A program made the position numbers and the translations under genes. Source: Phocoena phocoena (taxonomy: Eukaryota; Chordata; Mammalia; Artiodactyla; Phocoenidae). From it: a stretch of 64,000 bases of DNA. Below are positions 48,520 to 59,299 of the stretch, piece after piece (within the stretch, counting starts at the first letter, position 1; every line of letters starts with the position of its first letter). The notes beneath the pieces are model-generated. The model was not told the origin of the DNA, made no database searches, and was given only the letters and a program-made list of their open reading frames with translations. The stretch covers positions 29,400,842-29,464,841 of the forward strand of contig NC_089232.1 in NCBI RefSeq assembly GCF_963924675.1. The letters run 5' to 3'.

Positions 48520-48722
48520 AAATCTTGAGTAACCATCTCTGTTCAGGTTCTCCGTATTGTGCAGGTTACAAGCCACTTTCAAATGGTCCCGTTTTGCAGA
48601 TGATAAGACCAAGGCTCAGAGAAAGGAAAAGGCTGGTTCAAGAGTGCCCAGCTAGTTCGTAGAGAGCCAGGGTCCAGCCCCGCCTTGTCTGACTTCATGA
48701 GCTTTTCTGTTTACAGGCACTA
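48520..48722 (-). mobile_element. MIR SINE
   Basis: Reversed MIR: 'cccgttttgcagatgataag', 'accaaggctcagagaaagg', 'gagtgcccagctagttcgta' and 'gtctgacttcatgagc'. Confidence 0.82.
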
Positions 48723-50124
48723 CTGTCGCCAAGTCTGGCTGCCATTTTCCAAGTCTTGGTCCCAATTCTCCGCTCTGGGAGGCGAACTGTGACCTTGGGG
48801 AGATCTGTCAATTGGCCTTGTACTTTGGGTGATGGAAGAAGGAGACAGGGGCCAGTGAGGAGCAGCCTCCTGGATGACGGTGCAGCAGGGGCTGGACAGT
48901 GGCTGTGGGAGAAATCCTGGTGGGTGGGAGCTTAGCAGCAGCTCTGCGGAAGCAATGAGAACATCAGAGGAGAAGTCAGCTGATAGAAGGCATTCTGGGG
49001 AGGGAAATAGCCAGAGGAATGGAATGAAGTGTGTTCAGGGGCCAGGATCATAGGGTGTGTGTATGGGGTGGGGGAAGGTCAAATTGCAGACGTTTCTGAA
49101 TGCCTGTGGAACACTCTGGGCAGTACTGGTGAGGGGCTAAGGCACCTCTTCTCCCAGGAAGTCTTCCTGTGTAAACTGTTCTGGTTACTCTGCCCCAGCC
49201 GGCTCTCCTTCCTTCCCTGGCATAGCCTGTACTGCAGAAGGAAAGCACAAAACTTCCTGGGTCATGCCCTCTCTCCCAGGAAGCAGGGCATCGGGCAGCT
49301 CACAGGGTACCCACATTACTGATAGAAACCAGAGACTTTCCCAAGAAGGATCAAAGCTCCAAAGGAGGACAGGTGAACTGTGTTTTAGTTGAGGTGTATC
49401 CAGAAATCTTCTCTCCAAAGAGCCCCAACCAAATGTTATGGTGCCTCGAAGTCAAGCAGGGAAGATTCACCATTTTGGACAAGGGCACACCCCCTTATCA
49501 TAGGCAGATTTCCTGGAAAAGAGTGTCATTGTTCCCATCACTGTGAATGCCACAATTTAACACTTTCCTCCCTGGGTGGGTGGCGAGGGTGGGATGGGGG
49601 GCCCAGAGAGGAGGAGGGCGGCCTGAGAGCCCCACAGGAAGGCCGGGTGATAGAGGCACCTCGGGCCACTTCACACCTGTGCTGTGGGAGGACCGGGTCC
49701 ATTTGGAGTCTTCACAATAATCCATCCCCACGTTTTACCGATGCCCCGGCAGCTAGGTCAAATTTTGCCCTCTTTCAATAAGACTCTTGGTGGGTGTTGG
49801 TCTTCCTTGTTATAGGTGGGTGTAGGGGCTGATTTAGGGGGACTGAGAAGGGGGCTCTTGGAGCCCAGTGCCCCTTAGCAGGCAGAGCCTAATTCAGGGA
49901 AAGCAAACCTGAGCACCTGTCAGGTAGCCAGTCTGTAGAGGGCACAAAAGAGTCAAGCTGTAAAATGATGCCATCTCAGGTTTCCACCTATGACCCCATC
50001 CATAGCTGCCCGACGCAAATTAGCTCCACTCCCAGTGAAATGGACAGTGTCCTTGAGCAGAATTAAGAAAACGTTAATGCCAACCTATCTTGACTGTGTA
50101 TTTCTGCAATAAGTATTGCAGAAG
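48723..50124. other. GC-rich single-copy-looking sequence
   Basis: No gene seen. It contains the first copy of a 58-bp direct repeat (49519-49576). 49,030-49,430 carries overlapping short frames on both strands without known domains. Confidence 0.45.
49519..49576 (+). repeat. 58-bp direct repeat, copy 1
   Basis: Identical to 50125-50183 except for one T inserted in the second copy. Similarity stops abruptly at both sides. It is not part of any repeat I recognise. Confidence 0.95.
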
Positions 50125-50183
50125 AAGAGTGTCATTGTTCCCATCACTGTGAATGCCACAATTTAACACTTTTCCTCCCTGGG
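50125..50183 (+). repeat. 58-bp direct repeat, copy 2 (one extra T)
   Basis: Matches copy 1 base for base apart from a 1-base insertion in a T run near 50,173. It lies 606 bp downstream at the edge of an AT-rich block. Confidence 0.95.
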
Positions 50184-51050
50184 CCACTGTTGTGGCCATG
50201 TTGCGTGACGCATTTACATGCCACGCCTCTCACGTAAACCCAGAGTCAAAGCTGCAATCAGCCGAAACCTTGCAACCAAACAATGTATGGTGCACGTGGC
50301 ATTGCTTTTTGGGAAGGAGGGATTGACGTGACCCTCAAAAGCAGGTCTGGTTTAGAAAAAGGAAGTCTGAGAACTTGAGGAACGTAGCCAGTGGATGACC
50401 ATGAACCAGAATAAAAATAATGTTTAAATGTATTGTGAATAAGGCTTAGTAATGATAGGTATAAGGTTAAGAGTGTGCTTAATAGTGGTCAGTTATAAAT
50501 AATAGGAAGATTGTGAAATAAAGGCAGTTCCAAGTAAATTAAAATGTATTGCATTTACCGCAAATAGTTGATTCCTTGTTTTGAACGTAAAGAAAAAAGT
50601 ATGTAATTTACATTATCTGAAAATCTGTATCTTCAGTTCCACTGACTAAAACTGAACAAAAATATGTTTAATGGTTTATTGGGACATGAAATTATTAGCT
50701 CTCTTGCGTTGAATGAGTGCTTTGTTCTTTCCTTATGCAAATGGCTGGCGGCATAGAGGCTGCTTATGGGGTATTTGGGAATGTTGGTGCTACAAATCTG
50801 TGATATAACAATACATGTGCTCCTTATTAGTGCTTTAAATAATAAGATCTAGCAGCAGGTTTAAGAATTATTGCAGTTTCAGTGTAATGATGAGCATTTA
50901 TGATAATTGAGAATATTTTCCCAACTGGTGCGATCTGAAAATACCTGATTTCTATTGGTGACCAAGTCACAGGTACTTTTGTTTTCTTCTGTGGTGTGTG
51001 GCCTATAACCATAATTAAAAGAGAATTCAGTTAGGGGTTAGTGAAGGTGT
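50184..51050. other. AT-rich, repeat-poor block; candidate conserved noncoding element
   Basis: In a GC-rich neighbourhood this block is AT-rich, contains no repeat I recognise and has stop codons in all frames. It holds a perfect octamer ATGCAAAT (50735-50742) and CRE-like strings (tgacgca near 50,205; tgacgtga near 50,325). Such composition is typical of developmental enhancers, but conservation has not been measured here. Confidence 0.4.
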
Positions 51051-51055
51051 AATTT

Positions 51056-51068
51056 CCCCCCCCCCCCC
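51056..51068. repeat. Poly(C) tract of 13
   Basis: Thirteen C in a row; a likely site of length variation and sequencing error. Confidence 0.9.
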
Positions 51069-51414
51069 AACCCGCTCACCCAATTCCCAAACCCTCTACA
51101 CTCAATCCATGGATTCCCAAGGTGTCTAGGGACCCCAGCGTAAGGATCCTGGCCTCTGAAGCTCCACCTCCATCCCAGCCCACCGGGCACGAGCCTGGAG
51201 AGTGAGGTTCCAGGGCTGAACTCCCCTCTGACTCTTCCTTTGTGCTGGTGTCTTGTCTACCCCTCCCCACGCTCTCCCCTGGTGGCTGCTACTCGTGGCT
51301 CCCTGCTTTGCCCCCATCCGCCTGCCTGCACGTCCCCTCTGCCTGGGGGCCTCCTGCCTGGCCTGCTGCTCCTCTCTGCCGGCTTCTCGTTGCTTCTCCG
51401 CATGGCAGCCAGGG

Positions 51415-52370
51415 GGATGGCAAGATGCAAAGTTCATCATGTCACCCTCTGCTTAAAATCCCTCAGCAGCTTCCGAGCACACTGAGGGGAGGAAAAAGAG
51501 GCAGGCCTTGGCTCCCTGGGCCCAGCCCAGGTGTCTCCACCCGCACCCATCTCATCTCCACTGGCCCCTTTCACTTTTTTTTTTTTTTTTTTTGCGGTAC
51601 GCGGGCCTCTCACTGTTGTGGCCTCTCCCGTTGCGGAGCACAGGCTCCGGACGCGCAGGCTCAGCAGCCATGGCTCACGGGCCCAGCCGCTCCGCGGCAT
51701 GTGGGATCTTCCCGGACCGGGGCATGAACCCGCGTCCCCTGCATCGGCAGGCGGACTCTCAACCACTGCGCCACCAGGGAAGACCCCTTTCACTTCTTGA
51801 TCCAGGCTGGGTGCCCATCCGTCTGACCTTGGCTCTAGCTGCTCCCTCTGCCTGGGGTGCTCCTTGCTCAGACATGACCTCCTCCAGGCACCTTTCCTGC
51901 TCTCTGCAAGGCCCCTGTTCCACACTGGCTGCTCTGCTCAATGCCAAGTTATTATAACGTGATTTTACCTCTCACCTGGGGGATGGTTGGAGGTCCTTTG
52001 ACGTGACAAGGGAGGCACTGGGAGCATCCTACCACCTGGGAGGACTGAGCGGCCCTGGGAGGACCCTGGCTCGAGGCTTGTGCTGACTTCAGGGGCTAAC
52101 GCAGCACTGGGACCCCGGGCCCATAAACCTGCAGTGTGGTAGGGAGAAAGGCTGCCCTCCCCATGGGCGACTCCCACTGTGTGGGCTCTCTTTGCACCGT
52201 GGTCTTTGGTCTAAAGCCCCGAATGCAGTTGCAATTTTCCTTTTCTTTGATGGAGATCATCTCCCCATCCAGACTGTAAGTTCTGAGGAGGCCCAGACGG
52301 TGCCCGTGGCTGGCCCCTCGCCTGTGCCTGGCACACAGTGGAGTTCAACAGTTACTACTGATCTCTGTTC
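51415..52370 (+). mobile_element. L2 LINE 3' region, split by a SINE
   Basis: L2 landmarks in order: 'catgtcaccctctgcttaaa', after the SINE 'ctgcctggggtgctccttgc', then 'ccatccagactgtaagttct' and 'gtgcctggcacacagtggag' at the 3' end near 52,325. The part 51,960-52,190 is weakly conserved. This is the 3' coding end and UTR of an L2 element. Confidence 0.8.
51577..51783 (-). mobile_element. CHR-type SINE (short form) inside L2
   Basis: Minus-strand copy with a T tract of about 18 and head 'gcgccaccagggaaga'. The 12-bp target duplication cccctttcactt is perfect at 51565-51576 and 51784-51795. It looks among the least diverged copies in the window. The frames crossing it in both strands (for example 51437-51925) are SINE artefacts. 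Confidence 0.94.
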
Positions 52371-53690
52371 CTGGCAGGCAGTCAGGAAGAGCCTGCGGAC
52401 GCTCACAGCTCCCCTAGCCTCTTCAGAATGCGCACACTCCCAGATGGGCTTACTCAGTATTTCCCCGCCCACTGGGTAGGTCATGGCTTTCTCGTCTCGC
52501 AGGAGGGTTGCCAGTGACTCAGACCCGGCGTGGCGGGGCCTGGCTCTGAGGGAGCTCCCCGGAGACCGGGTAGGTGCTCAGGAAACGTGTGCCGAGTTGA
52601 CTGTCAGCCAAGCTTGGAGGCAGAGGGTTGGACAGGATGGCCTGGTTGGAGGAGGGTGACCCCTCAGAGGAGGGGACAGACAGGACAGGTCCCCAAGGTC
52701 AGGGTTCGATTTAGGGTCAGGTGACGGGGCCCAGCTCAGGGGAAGGTGCTGGGGAGCCCGGGGAGTTCCACGCCCTGTGATCTGGGCTGGGTGCTCCAGA
52801 TAGGATCCTGGCACACCCCCAGTGGCCTGCCCCCACCTGTTCCTGGAGCAGGGGCAGCAGGTGGGGCCCACTTATCTCCAACCAGGCCAGCAGGTGGAGC
52901 TGGCCCGGCTCTGGCGAGATGGCAATCAGCTGGCGCTCCTCAGTGGAAAATCACCTCATTGCACAGCCCCTTACTGGGAATGGGAACAGAAAGAACCTGG
53001 GAGACATGGGGGCAGAGGGCCACCACCAGGTGTTGGGGTCTGTGGAAGATGCTCAGACTCCTTTCACACTAGAGGCAGGTGGACCTCCTCTCTGCAGGAC
53101 ACACAGGTGGGCAGTGGGCAGACTGGCTCAGTCCTGGGCTCTGTGGATCTTGGCCTTCTGGGGTCTTGGAAAACAATTGCAGCCTCCTTCTAGGCCCTTG
53201 GGGCAGGGTTCTTTAAAATCACCTCTAATCAGTAGGCTTGGACCAACTTCAGTCACGGTCTCCTGAGGTGTGACAGCACCCTTGGCCAGGGCCAGATTGG
53301 GGGCTGAGTGCTTGGGATAATTTTTTATGGGGGCTGGGGCTGCTGGCCTCCTTACATTCAGGGTGGGCAGGCTGAAGAATGTCCACATCACTTACTAGTT
53401 AATCTGCTTCAACACAAAGACTTTTACATGACATGTGTGCATATACTCAGAGCATATGCTCTCCCACACATATCCACAAAGGAAGACATGCTCTTGCGTG
53501 ACCACAGACATAATCAGGCTTCTGTGCACCAGTGCAGAGGCTCAGTGCAGTGGTACATGCATACACCAGTCTCCACGTGCAGGAACACCAGTCTCCACGT
53601 GCAGGATCAGTGCCCCGGTCCTGTTTGGGAAGGTGGGTAGTCATGCAGATCTCCTTGCAGCCTCTTTTCTATGCACTTGAAAACCATACT
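52371..53690. other. GC-rich single-copy-looking sequence
   Basis: No gene recognised, although overlapping frames up to about 120 residues occur on both strands. The string tcagggttcgatttagggtc (52,699) is again reminiscent of the 24-bp family. It contains a 22-bp tandem duplication at 53,563. Confidence 0.45.
53563..53606. repeat. Perfect 22-bp tandem duplication
   Basis: The 22 bases at 53563-53584 are repeated without change at 53585-53606 (unit begins acaccagtctcc). Confidence 0.97.
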
Positions 53691-54450
53691 TACAGGTGAA
53701 CTGTTTGTACAATTTTGTAGCTCATGTCATGAAACACTTTTTATAAGCATTGCTTTATATCATTGCATAATCTACCGTCACATGGGCGGACCATAATTTA
53801 TTAAAACCAATTCCCTACTATTGAACAAGTAAGTCGTTTTCAGATTTTTCACAAGACTGTGCATAGATATCTCTCCACCTAACAGACAACTTCCTTGGGC
53901 TGAGTTCCCACAAGTCACAACACTGTCAAAGGGTAAGATTTCTTTCCCCATTTTTATCGAGATATAATTGATGTATAAAAAAGTAAGACTTTTCTTAAAG
54001 GCCTTTGATAAATACTGTCAAATTTACTGAAATGGTCAATTTATATGCCCATAAGCAGTGTTCATTTTCTCATTCCCTCGCCAAGCCTAGACACTCCTAT
54101 TTCAGAAACTATTTATTTCAAGTGCAAATTTGTTTTTTTGTCACTCTTTTAGTTTGCATTTGTGGAATATTAATGATGACAAGCATTTTTACATGTTTGT
54201 TAGTCATTTATACTTCCACTTTTTTCTGTTTAGGTCCTTTTACCATTTATCTATTTTGACCCTAGCTTTTAAATGTTTTTCACATTGATTTGTAAGAACT
54301 CTGTATACGAAGGACCTAACTCTCCCTTTACTGGCCATATTTATTTCAAATATTGTTCCATATTTCCTACTTGATTTTATATTTTGCTTATTTTTTTCTG
54401 ACAGAGTGAAGACATACAATCTAAGCAATCGAAATTAAAATGTTTTTCTT
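53691..54450 (-). mobile_element. Ancient L1 fragment (L1ME-like), reversed
   Basis: Plus-strand strings 'accataatttattaaaacca', 'cacaacactgtcaaagggta', 'agtttgcatttgtggaatat' and 'tttttcacattgatttgtaa' follow the reversed 3' part of old L1s. A short piece 'ttttatcgagatataattga' at 53,954 looks like a different L1 3' end inserted or juxtaposed. Confidence 0.6.
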
Positions 54451-54758
54451 CAGAACCGCTCCATTCAGTTTTAAGAATGCTCTTGCCTATTCTAGCTGTT
54501 GATTATCAATTCTGTTTTCTTCTTGTGTATGTGTGGCCTCATTTCACATACAGCTCTAAAATCATCTGGGAAATAAGGAAGAGATGACATTATTCCTGCC
54601 CCCAAGGAGCTTGCAGGGGACAGAGGAGAGGGAGTACCAGCTTGTGTTATCACTGCTTTCATCTGTTCAGATAAGGGTTCAGTGAAAGGAAAAGGAAGCT
54701 ACATGGAGGAGATGGGACTTTACTCAAGTTTGCACTGGGCTGAGAGAGGCTTTATTTA
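54451..54758. other. Unassigned sequence
   Basis: No repeat or gene recognised. Confidence 0.4.
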
Positions 54759-54990
54759 TTTATCAAACACATACCTAGGATTATTTATCATGTGCTAGGC
54801 ATTGTTTTAGTGCTTTATAAATTTTAACGGATTCAATCCTTATAATAATTTAGAACGATTATCTTACTATTAATATCCCCATTTTATAGATTAGAAAACT
54901 GAGCCCCAAAGAGTATAAATACCTTACCCAAGATAGTGTATGGAAGGGTCAGGATTGGAACTCATGAAGTCTGGTCGGGTTGGAGGGAAG
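54759..54990 (-). mobile_element. MIR SINE
   Basis: Reversed MIR: 'atgtgctaggcattgtttta', 'attcaatccttataataatt', 'ccattttatagattagaaaa' and 'ctgagccccaaagagtataa'. Confidence 0.92.
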
Positions 54991-55039
54991 CAGGGCTACT
55001 TAAGACTAAGGGACTGGGATGTTCAAAGGAAGAATTTAG

Positions 55040-55330
55040 ACCAGCAGTTGGCTAGCAGTTGGCAAACTTTTCCTGTAAGGGGCCAAAGAGTAAATATTTA
55101 GACTTTGCAGGCCAAGCTGGAAAACTGAGGATATTATAGGTACTTATATAACTGGAGAGAAAACAAATTCCCACAAATTTTTATTGATGAAATTAAATAT
55201 AATAATAATAATAGAGTACAATTTAAAAAAATAATATAGGTCTACAAATGTGAAGAGTGGAAAATATTTTTGGAGAGATATACCATTTTGCTCAATTGGG
55301 ATTTAAAGCCAGTGGTCCCAGTCGTCTGAC
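55040..55330. mobile_element. hAT-Charlie type nonautonomous transposon
   Basis: 'agttggcaaacttttcctgt', 'aaggggccaaagagtaaata' and 'tttagactttgcaggcca' match the start of a widespread Charlie-type element. A small (AAT)n run lies at about 55,198-55,214. The right boundary is unclear. Confidence 0.7.
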
Positions 55331-55780
55331 TGATTGCGAATGTTCATCGGTAAAAGCCACTCTCCGCTTGTGGAGCCTTAGGAACACAGACAGGGCCTTG
55401 CACGCTGTCGGCTGACCTCAGTGTGGACCTGTCCCTGTGGGGCTGAGCTGCCTGAGAAATGATGGATGCCCTTGTGGAGCTGTGCACCAGCTGCTGCTGG
55501 GGTCCAGGGGTCCACCTCAGGGTAGGGCAGTGTAGGTGGGGAGGCAGGACAGGTTTGCTAGACTTTTCTGAGGTGGGCTCCCAGGTGCCTAGCTGTGGGG
55601 AGAGGGTCCCACAGACAAGGTGGGGTGGTGGGCATGACATGGCACAGGGAAGCACAGTCCTGCCCACCGAGGCAGCAGTACCCTAGCACCTGCCTTCTCT
55701 CAGACGGCTCAGAAGAGCCCATCCGGAAGCCTTGGCTCAGGGCCGGTACACCAAAGAAGACAAGGACATTGCTCCTGCCA
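55331..55780. other. GC-rich sequence before the minisatellite
   Basis: No gene recognised. Short frames on both strands overlap. Confidence 0.4.
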
Positions 55781-56044
55781 CAGTGCGGTGGGGCAGTGCT
55801 GTGCAGTGGAGCCGTGCTGTGCTGGGGTGGGGGGGTGCCGTGCTGTGGGCGGGGGTGGGGCGGCGTGCTGGACGGTGGGGCTGTGCTGTGGGCGGGGGGG
55901 CGTGCTGTGCGGTGGGGCCGTGCTGTGCGCGGGGTGGTGGTGGGGGGCGGCCGTGCTGTGCGGCGGGGCCGTGCTGTTTGGGGGCGGCGGGGGACGTGCT
56001 GTGCGGGGGGCGGGGGACTGTGCTGTGCGGTGGGGACGTGCTGC
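55781..56044. repeat. G-rich minisatellite, core gtgctgt
   Basis: The core gtgctgt occurs about ten times between 55,796 and 56,026, and is separated by G-rich spacers such as gcggtgggg or gggcgggggg. The shortest spacing is 18 bp, seen at 55796/55814, 55902/55920 and 55953/55971. The plus strand has many runs of four to eight G. The long open frames across it in several phases are a product of the repeat. Confidence 0.92.
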
Positions 56045-57769
56045 TACCGGGCACCAGGAGGGCCCTGCAGCCAGAAACAGTCTCCATGTTGCTCCACATG
56101 GCTCTGACTGCAGAGCGACCGCTCTCGGGCTCCAGCGCTGCCCCTTCAGACTCCTTTTACAGGCTGGCGGGACAGCCAGACCTTCCCTTTCAGGGCGGAT
56201 GAGGGGAGGGGCTGTATGGTGGATGAGAGACTATTGCTGAAATTGGGGGAGGAACACAGAAAGGGAATGTGAGGCCGTCACCTCCGTGGCCACAGTTTTG
56301 ACTGAGGCAGGTCCCACTATTGGGAAAGGCTGTGGGACTTCTCTCCCTGATACCTCCTCGAGGAGCACAAGCCTGCCCCCTCCTGTGCCCTGTGTCGGGG
56401 GCAGAAGGTGGCCAACTTAACTGCGGCTGGGCTCTGTAATTAAGTCTGTAGCAATGGGCAGGGGTTAGGACACATCTCATCCCAAAGTTCTTGTTGTCAG
56501 TGGGCTTAAATGCAGACAGGTGGCTTCCGAAACGCTCCTGAGAAATCATCGCGGGTGAGCCCAAGCTGCGCCAGATGCAGACAGACACAGGGTGCCTCAG
56601 CTGTGGGTGCGGTCGCCCCTCCTGTCCTCAGGTCCAGAGGGGCCTCGGAGAGCAGGGTTAGAGGGCTGAGGGCCAGGGAGGGGGTGGTTCGGGCCCACGG
56701 TGGTCAGCATTGGGCTGAGAGAGTGTCACTCCCATGCGCAGGCCTGTCCCTTAACCCTGACCTCAGAGTGACCCTGTTCTAGCCTGACTAACCCTTGACC
56801 CTGGCCTCAGACAGAGCTTTAATCCTCCTCCCTCTCCAGACTGACTTTGAGCCCTATTCAGCTTACAAAGCAAAAGCATTCTTTATTCCAAGGGAGATTG
56901 GGTACAGCAGTGTGGCAGCTCCATATGGATCCAGAGGGACTCAGCCCACAGCCTGAGTCTTAAGCCTGGAGGGTGGGCCATGGACAGGTCTGGAAGGTCA
57001 CTGGACTGAAAATCGGGCCCAGCCTTCTCCCCGGCTCCCACTCTGCTGGATGACTCTCGGCAACTCTCTTAACCAGAGTGAGGTCTGGGTACTCAGAGAG
57101 ATGCACTCATCTGTCCAGTGGCTATAACTACACCCCAGTATCTGCTTTTGTCATCTCTTGAAGTAGGTGTGAATGTTCAATGGGGAGAAGTGGAAGTGAT
57201 TTGGAAACCATAGAGGATTATGATACAAACTTGTAGTATTAAAATGAGAAGGATTGCTTGCGTAGACTGCCTGCCATCAATCAGTCTGTACTCTGTGCTT
57301 CCAAACCCTGCTACATATGGTAGCTTGGTTATACGTTCCTTTCCCCTAAATTTTTCTACTCTTTCCATTCTTTTTCCTTTTAATATTCATTGAGAAAAGT
57401 TCCAAACATACTCAGAAGTAAATAGTTTAATGAACTCTTTATGTGGTGACCAAGAGAGCGTGCTCTACTGCAGGTGCCCTAATTGACCTGGGGTCCAACT
57501 GCTGGGCTCTAGTGGGGCAGGGGCTGCACCTCCCCAGGGTTGGACCCTGCTAGCATGGCAGGTACACTAAGGCCACCCTGTCCTGGGAGATGTGGGCTCC
57601 TGTGCTGGCGACTTCAGCTTTGTGCAACTGTCCTCAGCCTCCAAGTCAGCCCTGAAGTCTCAGGTGCACCTCCCCAGTCTTTCTCCTCTCTCCTTCATTC
57701 AGGGGCAGACTTGCATTTATCAATAGAATGACAGCTCTCCCAGCCTTTCTGCCCCTTCTCTATTCTCTT
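56045..57769. other. GC-rich to mixed sequence, probable degenerate MIR inside
   Basis: No gene. 56,985-57,140 resembles a worn sense-strand MIR ('gctggatgactctcggcaac', 'actcatctgtccagtggct'). The segment at 56,747 is related to the 24-bp minisatellite family. Confidence 0.4.
56747..56816 (-). repeat. Short array related to the 24-bp minisatellite family
   Basis: On the minus strand 'gtctgaggccagg' (end near 56,812) is identical to the first 13 bases of the unit at 38,078. A second related unit ('tctgaggtcagggtta') lies about 44 bases away. The spacing is no longer 24. Confidence 0.6.
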
Positions 57770-58135
57770 TCTCACAGGTATTTCCTCTAATAAAATAAAA
57801 ACTTTTAATCCCATTTTGGAGGACATGGACTGACAGACCTGATATTGCATACATCCGTCCTCCAAGGTCAACAGTTATCAACATTTTCCCACATTTGCTT
57901 CATCTCCTCTTTCCTCATCCTTTCTCCCTCCAATGAAGTGATTTACAGCAAATCCCAGACAAAATGCCATTTCACTCTTAGAAGAGTTATTGCTCATTAT
58001 TCACGAATTCTGAATTTGCAAGTTCACCTACTGCTAAATTTTATTTGTAAGGCCAAAATCAACACTGCTGTGCTTTTGTGGTCATTTACAGAGTGGTCAA
58101 AAATCTGAGTTGCCAGCTGTCCTCAGCTGAGGTCA

Positions 58136-58330
58136 AACAAGCCAGCTTTATTGAGATATCATTGATATATAACATTGCGTAAGTTTAAGGTATACAAGGT
58201 GTTGATCTGATAAATGTATATTGCAAAATGACTACAGCCATAGCATTAGCTAATACCTCCGTCACATCACATAATTACCATTTTATTTTTTGTGGGGAGA
58301 GCATTTAAGATCTACTCTCTTAACAATTTG
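58136..58330 (-). mobile_element. L1 3'UTR fragment inserted in the Tigger element
   Basis: 'agctttattgagatatcatt', 'gataaatgtatattgcaaaa' and 'acctccgtcacatcacataa' are the reversed 3' end of an L1MA/MB-like element. The boundaries are approximate and no A tail or clear target duplication remains. Confidence 0.75.
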
Positions 58331-58420
58331 TTCTGCCATAGCAAGCGGCCTTTACACAGTCTGTCTGGCGCCACATTTTTTGCATTTTTGTGCCTTTTTT
58401 GGGTGATTTTTCTGTTTAAA

Positions 58421-58513
58421 ATGGTCCCCAAGCATAGTGCTGAAGTGCTGTCTAGTGTTTTTGAGCTCAAGAAGGCTATGGTGTGCCTTGGGGAGAAAAC
58501 GTGTGTTAGATAA
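58421..58513 (+). pseudogene. Tigger transposase N-terminal remnant
   Basis: A frame starting at ATG 58421 reads MVPKHSAEVLSSVFELKKAM and continues with VCLGEKTCVR before a stop. This matches the start of the Tigger transposase DNA-binding (CENP-B-like helix-turn-helix) region. In better copies the next residues continue past this stop. Catalytic parts are missing. It is a fossil with no likely product. Confidence 0.75.
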
Positions 58514-59299
58514 GCTTTATTTAGGCTTAAGAATTATTCACTTTCATGAATTATAGTGCTATTGGCCAAATTCAATGTTAATGAATAAACAATATATATT
58601 AAATATGGTGTCTTTAAACAGAAACACACATAAAACAAGGCTATGTATTGATCAATTCATGAAACTGTGACCAGAAACTCACAAGAGCCTAACCTGGTGT
58701 ATCCCCTGAGAACAATGGTTTAGTATTCAATAATTCAGTGTTTTGGTGATTTTATATAACTTCCAAAGATAATGAAAACCAACTGTTAATGTATAATGAA
58801 AATTTCCTTACAGGACCACAATGTCATTATCACACCTAACAAAATTAACACTTGTTCCTTGGTAGCATTTAATAGCCCATTATCGAACTGCTTCAACTGT
58901 CTCAAAAATGTCTTTTTATGGTTGAGTTTTTCAAACTGGGCGAGAGCCAAACAAGAGCCACATTTCACATTTGGTTGTTATTATTTTTAAGTTTTTGAAT
59001 CTAGAGCATTTCTCCCTCCCCTTTTAATTTTTTTTTTTCCATGCCACTGACTTGTTGAAGAAACCAGGTCAGTTGTCCTGTGAAATGTCCCACATTCTGT
59101 ATTCTGTCTGTTTGCATCCTTCTGGTATCATTTATCATATATTTTGTGGCAATGGAATTTACTTCTAGAGGATTCTATTACTGGTGGGGTCAAGGTATGA
59201 AAGGTGAATGGTGAGAGTTGGGAATGGAAGTTAGGGTTGTACTGAAGAGGGTGACATTAGGGTTGGGTTGGGGTGGAGTTTGAATTCAGGGCAGAGCTA

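Larger units (their letters stand above)
57985..58788 (+). mobile_element. TcMar-Tigger DNA transposon copy, split by L1 3'UTR
   Basis: The left part (about 57,990-58,135) and right part (about 58,331-58,788) are consecutive parts of a Tigger element: 'tctgaatttgcaagttcacc', 'gctgaggtcaaacaagcca', then 'agcatagtgctgaagtgctg', 'ttaatgaataaacaatatat' and the end 'aaaaccaactgt'. It contains a remnant of transposase. Tigger elements are pogo-like mariner transposons inactive in mammals. Confidence 0.8.
57770..59180. mobile_element. Ancient LINE-like repeat split by a Tigger element
   Basis: Pieces 57770-57984 ('acattttcccacatttgctt', 'gatttacagcaaatcccaga') and 58789-59180 ('taatagcccattatcgaact', 'aagaaaccaggtcagttgtc', 'tgtgaaatgtcccacattct') follow the order of one old mammalian repeat that I associate with ancient LINE 3' ends. 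The family is uncertain. Confidence 0.5.

Noticed and set aside
51437..51957. Frames of 150-162 residues on both strands
   Set aside because: They are translations of the CHR SINE plus flanking L2 sequence.
55595..56240. Three long overlapping plus-strand frames rich in Gly, Cys and Ala
   Set aside because: All run through the G-rich minisatellite in different phases, so the open frames follow from the repeat and its lack of stop codons.
58292..58513. Host gene resembling a transposase
   Set aside because: Only the first 30 residues of a Tigger transposase are present before a stop, within a clear transposon copy.
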